A DNA stretch of 64,000 nucleotides from Pseudomonas sputi (GCF_021603585.1 NZ_BQHI01000005.1:310001-374000), one strand, 5' to 3'; positions 9,177 through 20,489 are shown, counted from the stretch's first letter. The notes: generated by a model from the letters alone, not told the origin. Made by a program: numbers and translations.

Positions 9177-9181
9177 ATGTT

Positions 9182-9258
9182 TGGTGGGCCCACACGGACT
9201 TGAACCGTGGACCAAAGGATTATGAGTCCTCTGCTCTAACCAACTGAGCTATAGGCCC
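9182..9258 (-). tRNA. tRNA-Ile2 (anticodon CAU, lysidine type)
   Basis: The minus strand folds into a full cloverleaf of 77 bases. It has acceptor GGGCCTA/TGGGCCC, anticodon loop CTCATAA, T-arm CACGG-TTCAAGT-CCGTG and an encoded CCA. The anticodon is CAT, so simple software may call it Met. The C4-G69 and C5-G68 acceptor pairs are known identity elements for TilS, which turns the anticodon C into lysidine so that it reads AUA as Ile. Elongator Met tRNA lacks these pairs. The Ile2 assignment is therefore preferred. Confidence 0.88.
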
Positions 9259-9273
9259 TCAGTAGGCCGCGGA

Positions 9274-12200
9274 TTATAGCGACGGTTTCTCGGCTGTGCT
9301 ATCCGAAAAATCCGATACGGCTATGCGAAGAAACGTCGCGGCGAATTCCTCCGGCGGTAGCGGCAGGCTGACGATGTAGCCCTGGATCTGTTCGCAGCCC
9401 TCGGCGGCGAGGAATTGTTGCTGGGCCTGGGTTTCCACGCCTTCGGCAATCACGGTGAATTGCATGCTGCGGCCCAGGGCGATGATGGCGCGGACAATCG
9501 CAGCGTCGTGCGGGTCGTCGGGCAGGCCGCGGACGAAAGACTGGTCGATCTTGAGGATGTCCAGCGGCAGGCGCTTGAGGTAACTCAGTGAGGAATAGCC
9601 GGTGCCGAAGTCGTCGATGGCCAGTTGCACGCCGAGGTGTTTGAGCTGATGCAGCACAGCCAGCGCCTCTTCCGCCTGGCTCATGATGAAGTTTTCGGTA
9701 ATTTCCAGTTGCAGTAATTCCGGTCGCAGACGGTTCTCCTTGAGCAGTTGCTCGATGCGTCCCAGCAGGTTCGGTTGGCGCAGTTGCGCGCCGGCGAGGT
9801 TCACCGACAGCGGGCCGAGGGATTCGTAGATCTGGCCCCACTCGAACATCTGCCGGCAGGCGGTTTCAAGCACCCAGTCGCCGATTTGCAGAATCATCCC
9901 GTTCTCTTCCGCCAGCGGAATGAAATGCTCGGGCGGCACTTCGCCGAAATTCGGGTGGCGCCAGCGAATCAGGGCTTCGGCGCCGACCAGGCTGTGATCG
10001 TCGAGACTGATTTTCGGTTGGTAATAGAGGTACAACTCCTCGCGCTCGATGGCCCGGCGAAGTTCGTGCTCCAGCGCCACCCGCTCGCTGGCCTGCGCGG
10101 TGAGATCGCGGGTGTAGCTTTCGACCCGGTTGCGGCCCTTGGCCTTGGAGCGGTACATCGCTGCGTCTGCGTTCTTGATCAGGGTCGCGACATCACAACC
10201 GTCGCGCGGGTAAAGGCTGGTGCCGATGCTGGCGCTGATGAAGAACTCATGCTCGCCGGCCTGGAATGGCGCTCCAAAGCAATTCAGCAGTTTGGTGGCG
10301 ATGTTGTCAGCATCGCCGGGTTGCTGCAGGCCGGGCAGCAAAATGATGAATTCGTCGCCCCCCAGCCGCGCCACGGTGTCGATATCGCGCAGTTGCTCCT
10401 TGAGACGCACGGCGATGCCCTTGAGCAGCAGATCGCCAACCGGGTGACCGAGGCTGTCGTTGATGTGCTTGAAGCGGTCGAGGTCTAGGAACAGCACCGC
10501 GCCCTGACCGCCGTTTTCCCGCTGGCTGTTGAGTGCCGTCAGCAGGCGACTTTCGAACAGCGTACGGTTCGGCAGGCCGGTGAGCGGGTCGTGATGCGCC
10601 TGGTAGTCGAGTTTGGCCTGGGCGTGCTTGAGGCTGGAGATATCGGCGAACACCGCTACGAAGTGGGTGATGAAGTTGTCGCGGTTGCGCACGGCGCTGA
10701 TGGTCAGCCAGCTGGGGTACAACTCGCCGTTCTTGCGCCGGTTGGAGATTTCGCCCTGCCAGTGACCTTCGTCCGTCAGTTGATGCCACATCGCCGCGTA
10801 AAATGCGCTGTCGTGCAGTCCGGAGGCCAGCAGGCGCGGGGTGTGACCGAGCGCTTCGCTTTCGCTGTAACCGGTGATTTCGGTGAACGCCCGGTTCACA
10901 GCGCTGATGTGTTGCTGGGTGTCGGTGATCAACACGCCTTCAGCAGTACTTTCGAACACTGTCGCTGCCTGTTGCAGTTTTTCCTGCATCAGGTGGCGTT
11001 CGGTGATGTCCCGGGCGATGGTCAGCATGCAGTCTTCGTCGCCGATCGGCAGCGGACGGCTGGACACCTCGCAGAGGCGGATCTGCCCGTCGCTGCGGCG
11101 GATATGGCAGCTGAAGTCACGAACGAACCCGTCGCGGTGCAGCAGGTCGAGCATTTGCTTGCGTTCGTTGAGGTTGACCCAGATGCCCAGATCCAGCGCC
11201 GAGCGATCCACCGACATGGCGCTGTTGAATCCGGTGATGCGACTGAAACCTTCGTTGACCTCCAGCAGCAAGCCGTCGCTTTGTCGCGACAGCAGCAGGC
11301 CGTCCGGCGAGGCGTGGAAGGCCTTGGCGAACTTTTCTTCGGAGGTTTGCAGTTGCTGCTGGGTTTCCTTGAGTTGGGTAATGTCGCGCACCACCACGAC
11401 CAGCGCCGGAGTGGTGTCGAGCTCGAAAGGTTCAGCGGAAATCAGCCCGGTGAACACCTGGCCGTTGTTGCGGCGAAAGGGCATCTCCAGGTTGCGAATG
11501 CTGCCGGCTTGCAGGCGTTGAAGCAGGCCCGGGCCGACTCCGGGAATGCCCCAGATGTTGAGTTCGGTGGCGGTCTGGCCGATGACTTCTTCAGCCTTGA
11601 GCCCGATCTGCTCCTCAAAGGCTTCGTTCACTTCCAGCAGGCAGCCGTCGGATAAGCGTGCGATGACCAGAATATCGGGGCATTGCTGGAATACCGAAGC
11701 GAATTTCTGTTCCGACAGGCGCAACGCCTCTTCGGTGCGCTTGGTTTCGCTGATGTCGATCATCAGGCCGCGCATCACGGGTTCGTGGCCGTGTTCGATC
11801 AGGCTGACGATGTCGCGTACCCACAAGCAACGCCCATCAGCGGTGATTACCCGGTAATCGAGGCTGTGATCGCGTCCGGCCAGCACCTCGTGATCGCAAA
11901 AGCTTTGGGCTCGAGTCAGGTCGGCCGGGTGAATGATGTTGCGCCAGAAGCCCGGAATCAGCCAATGAGACAGCGGATAGCCGAGCAGGTCTTCGGCATG
12001 GGGCGAAACATAGCTGTAGGTGAAGTCGCTGATCCGCGCTTCCCAGGCGATGGCCGAGAGACTCTCCACCAGCCCCCGATAGTGGTATTCGCTGCTGCGC
12101 AGTTCCTGTTCGAGGTTGATACGTCGGGCGATTTCCGAGCTCAGTCGACGGTTGATGCGGATCACCACCGCCAGCACGATGACCAGAAGCGAAAGGCCCG

Positions 12201-13020
12201 GTAAACCGTAAACCAGCAGATCCGACCAGAATGTCCGGTGATCGAGGACGTTGCCCACCCAATGTTCCTGGATGCTGCTGATTTCCTCCGGGGACATGTC
12301 GGCCAGCACCTTGTCCAGAATCCCCACCAGCATCTTGTTGTCCCGGGGGACGGCCATTGCCAGCTGGTAGCGGTAAGGGGTTTCCCCGCTCACGTACAAG
12401 CCATCCAGTTTAAGTTGGCGCAGGCTCCAGACGCTGGAGGCCAGATCGCCGACCACAGCGTCCACTTCATCGGTGGCCAGGGCCTGCAACGCCGAGCTGA
12501 CATTGGGCATCGCCACCAGATTCAGGTCGGGATGGTGGGTGCGCAGCAGTTCATGGGGGGCATAGTTTTCGACCACGGCGATTTTCAGGCCGTAAAGCTC
12601 CTCGAGCTCGCGCGGTTGCGGGCCGCCAACGTGGGCGAGAATGACGATCGGAAAGTCGAGATAGGGCCGGGTGAACGACAGGTAACGCTGACGCTCCGGG
12701 GTGGACATGATGCCCGGCAGCAGGTCGATGGTGCCGTTTTTCGCCTGTTCGAGCACGACCGTCCAGCTCACCGGCTCGATGGGGGTGAGCTTGATCGCCA
12801 GGCGCTGGCGAATCACATCGATATAGTCCGCTGCCAGGCCCTGATAGCGACTCTGGTCGTCGCGAAATTCGAAGGGCGGCCACGATGCATCGACACCCAG
12901 GCGCAAATCCGGGTGAGCCGCCAGCCAGCTACGTTCTTCATCGGTCAGAGTCAGCGCGTCAGCCGTTGCGGTCCAGATCATCAGTGACAGCAAAAAAAGC
13001 ACGGACGCCAGTCTGGGCAT
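9274..13020 (-). CDS. Membrane PAS/GGDEF/EAL protein with periplasmic solute-binding domain
   Basis: Predicted c-di-GMP enzyme of 1248 residues. It starts with a signal peptide. A bacterial solute-binding family 3 domain follows (about 25-250, LRLGVDASWPPFEF), then a transmembrane helix near 270-290. Four PAS segments occupy about 310-800. A GGDEF domain near residue 888 has an intact LGGDEF, and an EAL domain from about 1016 has intact EALIRWRHP and DDFGTGYSSL. Both catalytic motifs look complete, so it could make or degrade c-di-GMP. The ATG at 13020 was chosen because the signal peptide starts there. The ligand is unknown. Confidence 0.88.
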   Translation of the reverse strand: MPRLASVLFLLSLMIWTATADALTLTDEERSWLAAHPDLRLGVDASWPPFEFRDDQSRYQGLAADYIDVIRQRLAIKLTPIEPVSWTVVLEQAKNGTIDLLPGIMSTPERQRYLSFTRPYLDFPIVILAHVGGPQPRELEELYGLKIAVVENYAPHELLRTHHPDLNLVAMPNVSSALQALATDEVDAVVGDLASSVWSLRQLKLDGLYVSGETPYRYQLAMAVPRDNKMLVGILDKVLADMSPEEISSIQEHWVGNVLDHRTFWSDLLVYGLPGLSLLVIVLAVVIRINRRLSSEIARRINLEQELRSSEYHYRGLVESLSAIAWEARISDFTYSYVSPHAEDLLGYPLSHWLIPGFWRNIIHPADLTRAQSFCDHEVLAGRDHSLDYRVITADGRCLWVRDIVSLIEHGHEPVMRGLMIDISETKRTEEALRLSEQKFASVFQQCPDILVIARLSDGCLLEVNEAFEEQIGLKAEEVIGQTATELNIWGIPGVGPGLLQRLQAGSIRNLEMPFRRNNGQVFTGLISAEPFELDTTPALVVVVRDITQLKETQQQLQTSEEKFAKAFHASPDGLLLSRQSDGLLLEVNEGFSRITGFNSAMSVDRSALDLGIWVNLNERKQMLDLLHRDGFVRDFSCHIRRSDGQIRLCEVSSRPLPIGDEDCMLTIARDITERHLMQEKLQQAATVFESTAEGVLITDTQQHISAVNRAFTEITGYSESEALGHTPRLLASGLHDSAFYAAMWHQLTDEGHWQGEISNRRKNGELYPSWLTISAVRNRDNFITHFVAVFADISSLKHAQAKLDYQAHHDPLTGLPNRTLFESRLLTALNSQRENGGQGAVLFLDLDRFKHINDSLGHPVGDLLLKGIAVRLKEQLRDIDTVARLGGDEFIILLPGLQQPGDADNIATKLLNCFGAPFQAGEHEFFISASIGTSLYPRDGCDVATLIKNADAAMYRSKAKGRNRVESYTRDLTAQASERVALEHELRRAIEREELYLYYQPKISLDDHSLVGAEALIRWRHPNFGEVPPEHFIPLAEENGMILQIGDWVLETACRQMFEWGQIYESLGPLSVNLAGAQLRQPNLLGRIEQLLKENRLRPELLQLEITENFIMSQAEEALAVLHQLKHLGVQLAIDDFGTGYSSLSYLKRLPLDILKIDQSFVRGLPDDPHDAAIVRAIIALGRSMQFTVIAEGVETQAQQQFLAAEGCEQIQGYIVSLPLPPEEFAATFLRIAVSDFSDSTAEKPSL

Positions 13021-13116
13021 AACGGTCTCGTTATGGCTCGGGGGAATGTTTCGAGTGTAGACGGGCTGTGCGCGGGGGGAGGGTGGTGCGAGGTATTTAA
13101 TCTGCCATATAAACAA

Positions 13117-13140
13117 AACCCCCGGCCTGGGCCGGGGGTT
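13117..13140 (-). terminator. rpoD terminator
   Basis: AACCCCCGGCC and its complement form an 11-base-pair, very GC-rich stem with a minimal loop. On the minus strand it is followed by TTTTGTTT. It starts 6 bases after the rpoD stop and closes the rpsU-dnaG-rpoD group. Confidence 0.88.
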
Positions 13141-13146
13141 CTGGTG

Positions 13147-14994
<1,848 letters not shown>

Positions 14995-15061
14995 AACACC
15001 CTATCCACTGAAGGTCTTGGCGGGCAAAAAACAAGCCGAGGATTATACCTGAGCTATGACC

Positions 15062-17029
15062 TCACGCGCCAGTTGAGGTCGGGTTTGATGCGGAAACATT
15101 GCGACTTAAAAGGTCGCGCAGTTGATTTTTCTCTTCGGTGCTCAGTTCGCTTTGACGCGCTTTCCTGAGCAGTTGTTCCAGATTTCGCTCGCGTTGGCGG
15201 GCTGACAAGCTAGTAATGGTGTCGAAAAACTGTTGTTCAAGGTTGTCTCCGTCAATCAGCCATTCCTTTTCCGCCAGCGCCTTGAGCAGTCGGCCCTGTT
15301 CGGTTCCGTGCCATCGCGCGATCAACTGAAACGAGTTTAGCTTGGGATTCTTCTGTACGGCTTCGAGCAGTGCTACCAGCAGTTGTGCGTTGGTCTGGTT
15401 CTCGTCCGCGAAGTGCCCGGCGTCCTCGACTTTTTCCGCCAGTTGCGGGTGATGCAGCAAGGTCCTCAGGGCGGCCAGTGTCGGTGGTTCGACGGCGGCC
15501 GGCACGCGCGGGGCACGTGGCTGATCGCGATCGCCGCTACGCTTGCCATTCTTGTCCCACGGTTTCTTGTCCCATTTCTTGCCGCCAGTGCCGGGTTTCT
15601 TCGGCGTCCATTCCTGCTGCGGCACATACATGTCTTGTGCCTGCGGCTGATGGTAGTCGCTGTAGTCCGGCATGGCGTCGTAATCGAAGCCCGGATCGTA
15701 GGCAGGTGGTGCTTCCGCAGGCGCGCTCTGGGCCAGCTGGCTGACGCTCTCGCTGCTCAGGCCGGTGATTTCGGTCAGGCGCTGACGCATCAGGATGCGC
15801 AGGTTGGCACCGGGAACCTTGTCGATCAGCGGCGCAGCGAGCGTGGCCATATGGGCCTTGCCCTCAAGCGAGCGCGGGTCGGCCTCTTCGGTCAGTTGCT
15901 GGAAGAAGTAATCCGCCAGCGGTTGAGCGTGCTGATTGATCCGGGCGCGGAAGGCGTCAGTGCCCTCGGCGCGAATCAGCGTATCCGGGTCTTCGCCTTC
16001 GGGTAGAAACAGAAAGCGTGCACGGCGCCCGTCCTGCAGGCTGGAAAGTGTAGCTTCCAGTGCACGCCAGGCAGCATTGCGGCCGGCCTGGTCACCGTCG
16101 AAGCAAAACAGAACGTTCGGTACTACACGAAACAGACGCTTGAGGTGTTCTTCGCTGGTGGCGGTGCCCAGTGTCGCGACGGCATTGCGCAGGCCTTGCT
16201 GGGCCAGAGCGATGACGTCCATGTAGCCTTCGACGACGATGATTTCGTCGAGGTTGCGATTATTCTTGCGTGCTTCGTACAGGCCGTAGAGTTCCTGGCC
16301 TTTATGGAAGACTGGAGTCTCCGGGGAGTTCAGGTATTTCGGCTTGTCGTCGCCGAGAACCCGGCCACCGAAAGCGATGATCCGTCCGCGAGTGTCGCGG
16401 ATCGGGAACATCACGCGATCGCGGAAACGGTCATAGCGTTTGCCGGTTTCGGCGTTCTCGATCAGCAGGCCGGCGTCGATCATGGCTTTCTGCTGCAAGG
16501 TGTCGCTGCTCAAATGCTTGAGCAGGTTGTCCCAGCCCGGCGGTGCGAATCCGAGGCCGAAGTCCCGGGCGATTTCGCCGGTCAGGCCGCGGCCCTTGAG
16601 ATAGTCCACGGCGGCCTTGCGTGCCGGGTGGCTCTTGAGGGCCTGCCGATAAAAGTCGGCAGCAGCGGTGAGCAGTGGATAAAGCGGCGAGTCGGTCGGC
16701 TGGCGCGGTTTGTTCGAGCGACCGCCTTCTTCGCGCGGTACTTCCATGCCGGCGGCTTTGGCGAGGTCTTCGACGGCCTGGGGGAAGTCCAGGTTGTCGT
16801 GATCCATGAGAAAGCCGAGGGCATTGCCGCCGGCGCCACAGCCGAAACAGTAATAAAACTGTTTGTCGGGGCTGACGCTGAACGACGGAGTTTTCTCTTT
16901 ATGGAACGGGCAGCAGGCGGTGTAGTTTTTGCCGGCCTTCTTCAATTGCACGCGCGAGCTGACCACGTCGACGATGTCGGTGCGGTTCAGAAGGTCGTCA
17001 ATGAAGCTCTGGGGAATCAGCCCGGCCAT
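15062..17029 (-). CDS. dnaG: DNA primase DnaG
   Basis: Makes RNA primers for replication forks and works with DnaB helicase. The 655-residue protein has an N-terminal CHC2 zinc finger (CCPFHKEKTPSF, FYYCFGCGAGG, about 39-66). The TOPRIM catalytic core follows (VVEGYMDVIALAQQG; FCFDGDQAGRNAA). A low-complexity Lys/Gly/Pro/Asp-rich linker at about 470-515 leads to the C-terminal helicase-binding domain. It starts MAGLIPQSFIDDLL and lies between rpsU and rpoD. Confidence 0.97.
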   Translation of the reverse strand: MAGLIPQSFIDDLLNRTDIVDVVSSRVQLKKAGKNYTACCPFHKEKTPSFSVSPDKQFYYCFGCGAGGNALGFLMDHDNLDFPQAVEDLAKAAGMEVPREEGGRSNKPRQPTDSPLYPLLTAAADFYRQALKSHPARKAAVDYLKGRGLTGEIARDFGLGFAPPGWDNLLKHLSSDTLQQKAMIDAGLLIENAETGKRYDRFRDRVMFPIRDTRGRIIAFGGRVLGDDKPKYLNSPETPVFHKGQELYGLYEARKNNRNLDEIIVVEGYMDVIALAQQGLRNAVATLGTATSEEHLKRLFRVVPNVLFCFDGDQAGRNAAWRALEATLSSLQDGRRARFLFLPEGEDPDTLIRAEGTDAFRARINQHAQPLADYFFQQLTEEADPRSLEGKAHMATLAAPLIDKVPGANLRILMRQRLTEITGLSSESVSQLAQSAPAEAPPAYDPGFDYDAMPDYSDYHQPQAQDMYVPQQEWTPKKPGTGGKKWDKKPWDKNGKRSGDRDQPRAPRVPAAVEPPTLAALRTLLHHPQLAEKVEDAGHFADENQTNAQLLVALLEAVQKNPKLNSFQLIARWHGTEQGRLLKALAEKEWLIDGDNLEQQFFDTITSLSARQRERNLEQLLRKARQSELSTEEKNQLRDLLSRNVSASNPTSTGA

Positions 17030-17509
17030 GGCGTTCTCGTCTGCACTGTAATGGATCCGATGCGAAAGACGGCCGGACGCGGGTCAATGAGTGATGCGCG
17101 CACGTTGGGCGGCTCGACCGGTGTCGTTTGCGTAATCGCTGTCGGGAAGTGTATCTGCCGAAAATCCACTGACGTTAGTAATCATCAGTCTTTGACTATT
17201 CGAAAATGTTGCGCTGAATCCGCTGACGGCTGGTAATCAGTCTCGGATAGCTCATGAAGCGGGCACGCAAGCAGGTGCCTTGGGCTGATCGTCGTAAGAG
17301 GAATCAGTGGGTGTGCTCGTCAGTAGCCTTGAAAGGCTCGTCAGAAAAGACGTGCACCGCTGGCAAAAGAGCCAGGCCTGACGCGGTGAAGCGGGTTTGT
17401 CTCGGTCGCATCTGCGGCTTCGACGGTGAAGCATCAAGCGTTTTACGCAAATGCCATTAGCCCGGCTGAGGGCCGGGCTTGGCAGAAGCTTGCTACGATC
17501 GTCTGTGTA
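17030..17509. other. 480-base gap between rpsU and dnaG with a diverged direct repeat
   Basis: No convincing gene is present; short open frames here are Ser/Arg-rich and look random. P. aeruginosa has a yqeY-type gene at this position, which is absent here. The dnaG-proximal part holds two diverged copies of one element: AATCCACTGACGTTAGTAA at 17163 and AATCCGCTGACGGCTGGTAA at 17217, each continuing to TCAGTCT and 54 bases apart. A hairpin follows rpsU. The gap probably carries a dnaG promoter. Confidence 0.5.
17459..17479 (-). terminator. Hairpin following rpsU
   Basis: AGCCCGGC/GCCGGGCT stem of 8 base pairs with a short loop, 31 bases after the rpsU stop on the minus strand. The following sequence (AATGGCATTTGCG) lacks a strong T tract, so it is probably a leaky terminator or a processing/stability hairpin between rpsU and dnaG. 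Confidence 0.6.
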
Positions 17510-17725
17510 TTAGTACAGACGAACGGCGCGGCGCTGTTCGCGCTGAACTTTCTTGGCGTGACGCTTAACAGCAGCAGCTGCCTTGCGCTTACGCTCAGAA
17601 GTTGGCTTCTCGTAAAATTCGCGGCTACGAACTTCAGCCAGTACACCGGCTTTTTCGCAGGAGCGCTTGAAACGACGCAGAGCTACGTCGAAGGGTTCGT
17701 TCTCTTTAACTTTGACGGCTGGCAT
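17510..17725 (-). CDS. rpsU: 30S ribosomal protein S21
   Basis: Small basic ribosomal protein of 71 residues with the family signature [20 protein letters not shown] and a Lys/Arg-rich C-terminal tail. It takes part in mRNA binding at initiation on the 30S subunit. It heads the rpsU-dnaG-rpoD group and is divergent from tsaD, with about 200 bases of shared promoter space between them. Confidence 0.98.
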
Positions 17726-17924
17726 CCAGAGCTACCTTCATTCATTACCGGGGTCAACATCCTCGCGGCAAAAGAGCACTTGAAGACGTCGGTTTTTAAG
17801 GGTTGCGGATGTTAACCCCTCATCGCTCGGAATGCAAAGCCTCTGATCGAAAACCGCTGGTCGGGGCATCACGCGGCGACTATGATGCGCGCCTTCGAAT
17901 TCAGCCTAAACAAGGCGCAAACCC

Positions 17925-18950
17925 ATGCTAGTACTGGGATTAGAAACTTCCTGCGACGAAACCGGCGTCGCATTGTACGACAGCGAGCGCGGCCTGTTGG
18001 CCGACGCGCTGTTCAGTCAGATCGACCTGCATCGCGTCTATGGCGGCGTCGTGCCGGAGCTGGCCTCGCGCGATCACGTCAAACGCATGCTGCCCCTGAT
18101 TCGTCAGGTGTTGGCCGAGGCTGACTGCGTACCGACCGAGATCGACGCCATCGCCTACACCGCGGGTCCCGGCCTGGTCGGGGCGCTGCTGGTGGGGGCT
18201 TCCTGCGCTCAGGCGCTGGCGTTTGCCTGGGGCATTCCGGCGCTCGGCGTGCACCATATGGAAGGCCACCTGCTGGCGCCGATGCTGGAGCCAAAACCGC
18301 CAGAGTTCCCGTTCGTCGCTTTGTTGGTGTCCGGTGGTCATACGCAGCTGGTTCAGGTCGATGGCATCGGCCAATACAGCCTGCTCGGCGAGACGCTGGA
18401 CGATGCGGCGGGCGAAGCTTTCGACAAGACCGCAAAAATGATGGGCCTGAATTATCCGGGCGGACCGGAAATCGCCAAGCTGGCAGAGAAGGGCGTCGCA
18501 GGACGCTTCACCTTCCCGCGTCCGATGTGTGATCGCCCGGGCCTGGATTTCAGCTTCAGCGGCCTGAAGACCTTCGCCCTCAACACCTGGCAGCAATGCG
18601 TCAGTGCCGGGGACGACAGCGAGCAAGCCCGTTGCGACATCGCGCTGGCGTTCCAGCAGGCCGTGGTGGAGACTTTGACCATCAAGTGCAAGCGTGCCCT
18701 GAAACAGGCCGGAATGAAGCGTCTGGTGATCGCCGGCGGCGTCAGTGCCAACAAGGCGTTGCGTGTTTCGCTGGAGAAAATGCTCGGCGACATGAAAGGC
18801 GATGTGTTCTACGCCCGTCCCGAGTTTTGCACCGATAACGGCGCGATGATTGCGTTTGCCGGCTGCCAGCGTTTGCAGGCCGGTCAGCAGGAAAGCCTGG
18901 CGATCAGCGTGCAGGCGCGTTGGCCGATGGAGCAACTGTCGGCGCTTTGA
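17925..18950 (+). CDS. tsaD: tRNA N6-adenosine threonylcarbamoyltransferase TsaD
   Basis: Transfers threonylcarbamoyl to A37 of tRNAs that read ANN codons, together with TsaB/TsaE. It has 341 residues of the ASKHA fold. The metal motif HHMEGH is near residues 110-115. N-terminal [16 protein letters not shown] and the phosphate loops [10 protein letters not shown] and [12 protein letters not shown] are intact. It starts at ATG 17925, divergent from rpsU, and ends 23 bases from the converging plsY. Confidence 0.97.
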   Translation: MLVLGLETSCDETGVALYDSERGLLADALFSQIDLHRVYGGVVPELASRDHVKRMLPLIRQVLAEADCVPTEIDAIAYTAGPGLVGALLVGASCAQALAFAWGIPALGVHHMEGHLLAPMLEPKPPEFPFVALLVSGGHTQLVQVDGIGQYSLLGETLDDAAGEAFDKTAKMMGLNYPGGPEIAKLAEKGVAGRFTFPRPMCDRPGLDFSFSGLKTFALNTWQQCVSAGDDSEQARCDIALAFQQAVVETLTIKCKRALKQAGMKRLVIAGGVSANKALRVSLEKMLGDMKGDVFYARPEFCTDNGAMIAFAGCQRLQAGQQESLAISVQARWPMEQLSAL

Positions 18951-18973
18951 TAAGTGGCGCTCACGTGCGGTAT

Positions 18974-19543
18974 TTAAAAATGCCGTTCGCGCCCGGCGAA
19001 CAGGTCGCGTAGATTGCCCCGGTGGCGCCAGACGATCAGCAGTGTCAGCGTGCTCATCGGCAGCAGCGCCGCCGGTTCCTGCCAGGCCAGCAACGGCAGG
19101 GTCAGCGGAGTGGCGATTAACGCCGCCAGCGAGCTGGTGCGGGTCAGGTAGAACGTCAGCAGCCAGGCGCACACGGCCAGCAGCGCGGCGGGTGGATACA
19201 GACCCAGCAACATGCCGGCTGCCGTGGCGACGCCCTTGCCGCCGCGAAAGCGGAAGTACAACGGGAACAGGTGACCGATCACGGCGCAGACGCCGATCCA
19301 CGCCTGATCCTGCAGTGAAAGGCCCATTGCCGAAGCGATCAGCACCGGCAGCAGGCCTTTGCACAGATCACCCAGCAGGGTCAGGATCGCGAGTTTGCGA
19401 CCGGCCAGGCGCAGCATGTTGGTGGCGCCGGCATTACCCGAGCCACTCATTCGCGGATCCGGATTTCCGGTCAGGCGGCTGAGCAAAATGGCGAAGGACA
19501 GAGAGCCGAGCAGGTAGGCGAGGATCGCCAGTAACCAAAACAT
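18974..19543 (-). CDS. plsY: Acyl-phosphate glycerol-3-phosphate acyltransferase PlsY
   Basis: Inner-membrane enzyme of 189 residues that puts the first acyl chain on glycerol-3-phosphate using acyl phosphate. The conserved loops are present: [11 protein letters not shown] near 37-47, [18 protein letters not shown] and [10 protein letters not shown] near the C-terminus. It has about five hydrophobic helices. It is divergent from folB across about 75 bases. Confidence 0.96.
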   Translation of the reverse strand: MFWLLAILAYLLGSLSFAILLSRLTGNPDPRMSGSGNAGATNMLRLAGRKLAILTLLGDLCKGLLPVLIASAMGLSLQDQAWIGVCAVIGHLFPLYFRFRGGKGVATAAGMLLGLYPPAALLAVCAWLLTFYLTRTSSLAALIATPLTLPLLAWQEPAALLPMSTLTLLIVWRHRGNLRDLFAGRERHF

Positions 19544-19617
19544 GCTAACTATTCCGGGCGAGGACGCCCTGATTCTAACGGCGCATTGCGCCCTTGTCGT
19601 GCAGCGGAGAGAAGTGC

Positions 19618-19974
19618 TTGGACAGAGTGTTTATCGAAGGCCTGGAAGTCGACACCGTAGTCGGTGCCTACGACTGGGAGCGCGGCATCCGACAGTGCCT
19701 GCGTCTTGATTTGAGCTTCGCCTGGGACAATCGCCCGGCCGCTGCCGGTGACGACCTGACCCTGGCGCTCGATTACGCCAGTGTGTCCACGCGGATCCAG
19801 GCCTTTGCCGAGCAATCGCAGTATCAACTGGTCGAGACCTTCGCAGAGCGTCTGGTGGAAGTGCTGATGGGCGAATTCAAGATCACTTGGGTGCGTCTGA
19901 AGCTGACCAAGCCAGGTGCCGTGCCGGCCGCCAAGGGTGGTGTGGGTGTGGAGATCGAGCGCGGATGTCGCTGA
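19618..19974 (+). CDS. folB: Dihydroneopterin aldolase FolB
   Basis: Folate pathway enzyme that converts dihydroneopterin to 6-hydroxymethyl-dihydropterin and glycolaldehyde. The protein has 118 residues with the family segments [23 protein letters not shown] and [11 protein letters not shown] chose a TTG start at 19618: GGAG lies 8 bases upstream and the encoded (M)[10 protein letters not shown] is the normal family N-terminus. An ATG at 19594 would add eight atypical residues. Its end overlaps folK by 10 bases, so the two consecutive folate steps are coupled. Confidence 0.94.
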   Translation: MDRVFIEGLEVDTVVGAYDWERGIRQCLRLDLSFAWDNRPAAAGDDLTLALDYASVSTRIQAFAEQSQYQLVETFAERLVEVLMGEFKITWVRLKLTKPGAVPAAKGGVGVEIERGCR

Positions 19975-20483
19975 CCCAGGTCTATCTCGGGCTCGGTAGC
20001 AATATCGAGCGCGAAACCCATTTGCAGGCGGGTCTGGATGCCTTGTCCACGTTTCTGGTGGATATCCGCTGTTCGCCTGTGTTCGAAAGCCAGCCGGTGG
20101 GAATCAAGAGCGGGCCGTTCTTCAACTTCGTGGTGTCGGCGTTCACCGATCTGCCGTTGATCGAACTGGATCGCCGCTTGAAATTCATTGAAGCGGACAA
20201 CGGTCGTTATGCGCCGGATCGCAAGGGCTTGCCGCTGGATATCGACGTGTTGCTGTACGGCGATCTGGCGGGCAACTTCGACGGGCTGATCCTGCCTCGG
20301 GCTGAAATCCTGAAAAATGCCTTTGTGTTGTGGCCGCTGTCGCTGATTGCGCCGGATCGGGTGCATCCTGGTGTGGGAAAAAGCTTTGCGACATTGTGGG
20401 CCGAGGCGCAGATCGATCAGGTGCTCGCCCCGGTCGGATTTGAGTGGCGCGGTACTCAGCTCACGCCTTCAGATCTGTTTTGA
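19965..20483 (+). CDS. folK: HPPK, 6-hydroxymethyl-dihydropterin pyrophosphokinase FolK
   Basis: Adds pyrophosphate from ATP to the product of FolB. The 172-residue protein begins [17 protein letters not shown] and contains the family signature DRKGLPLDIDVLLYGD and the LILPRAEILKNAFVLWPL strand. The ATG at 19965 lies inside the end of folB. A strong terminator follows 7 bases after the stop. Confidence 0.96.
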   Translation: MSLTQVYLGLGSNIERETHLQAGLDALSTFLVDIRCSPVFESQPVGIKSGPFFNFVVSAFTDLPLIELDRRLKFIEADNGRYAPDRKGLPLDIDVLLYGDLAGNFDGLILPRAEILKNAFVLWPLSLIAPDRVHPGVGKSFATLWAEAQIDQVLAPVGFEWRGTQLTPSDLF

Positions 20484-20489
20484 ACGGCT

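Noticed and set aside
17252-17460. Possible small genes (about 60-68 codons) on either strand between rpsU and dnaG
   Set aside because: No ribosome binding sites, skewed composition and no family resemblance; more likely noncoding DNA.
17925-19364. Minus-strand frame of 474 codons opposite tsaD
   Set aside because: Antisense of tsaD and plsY; the sense proteins are clear.
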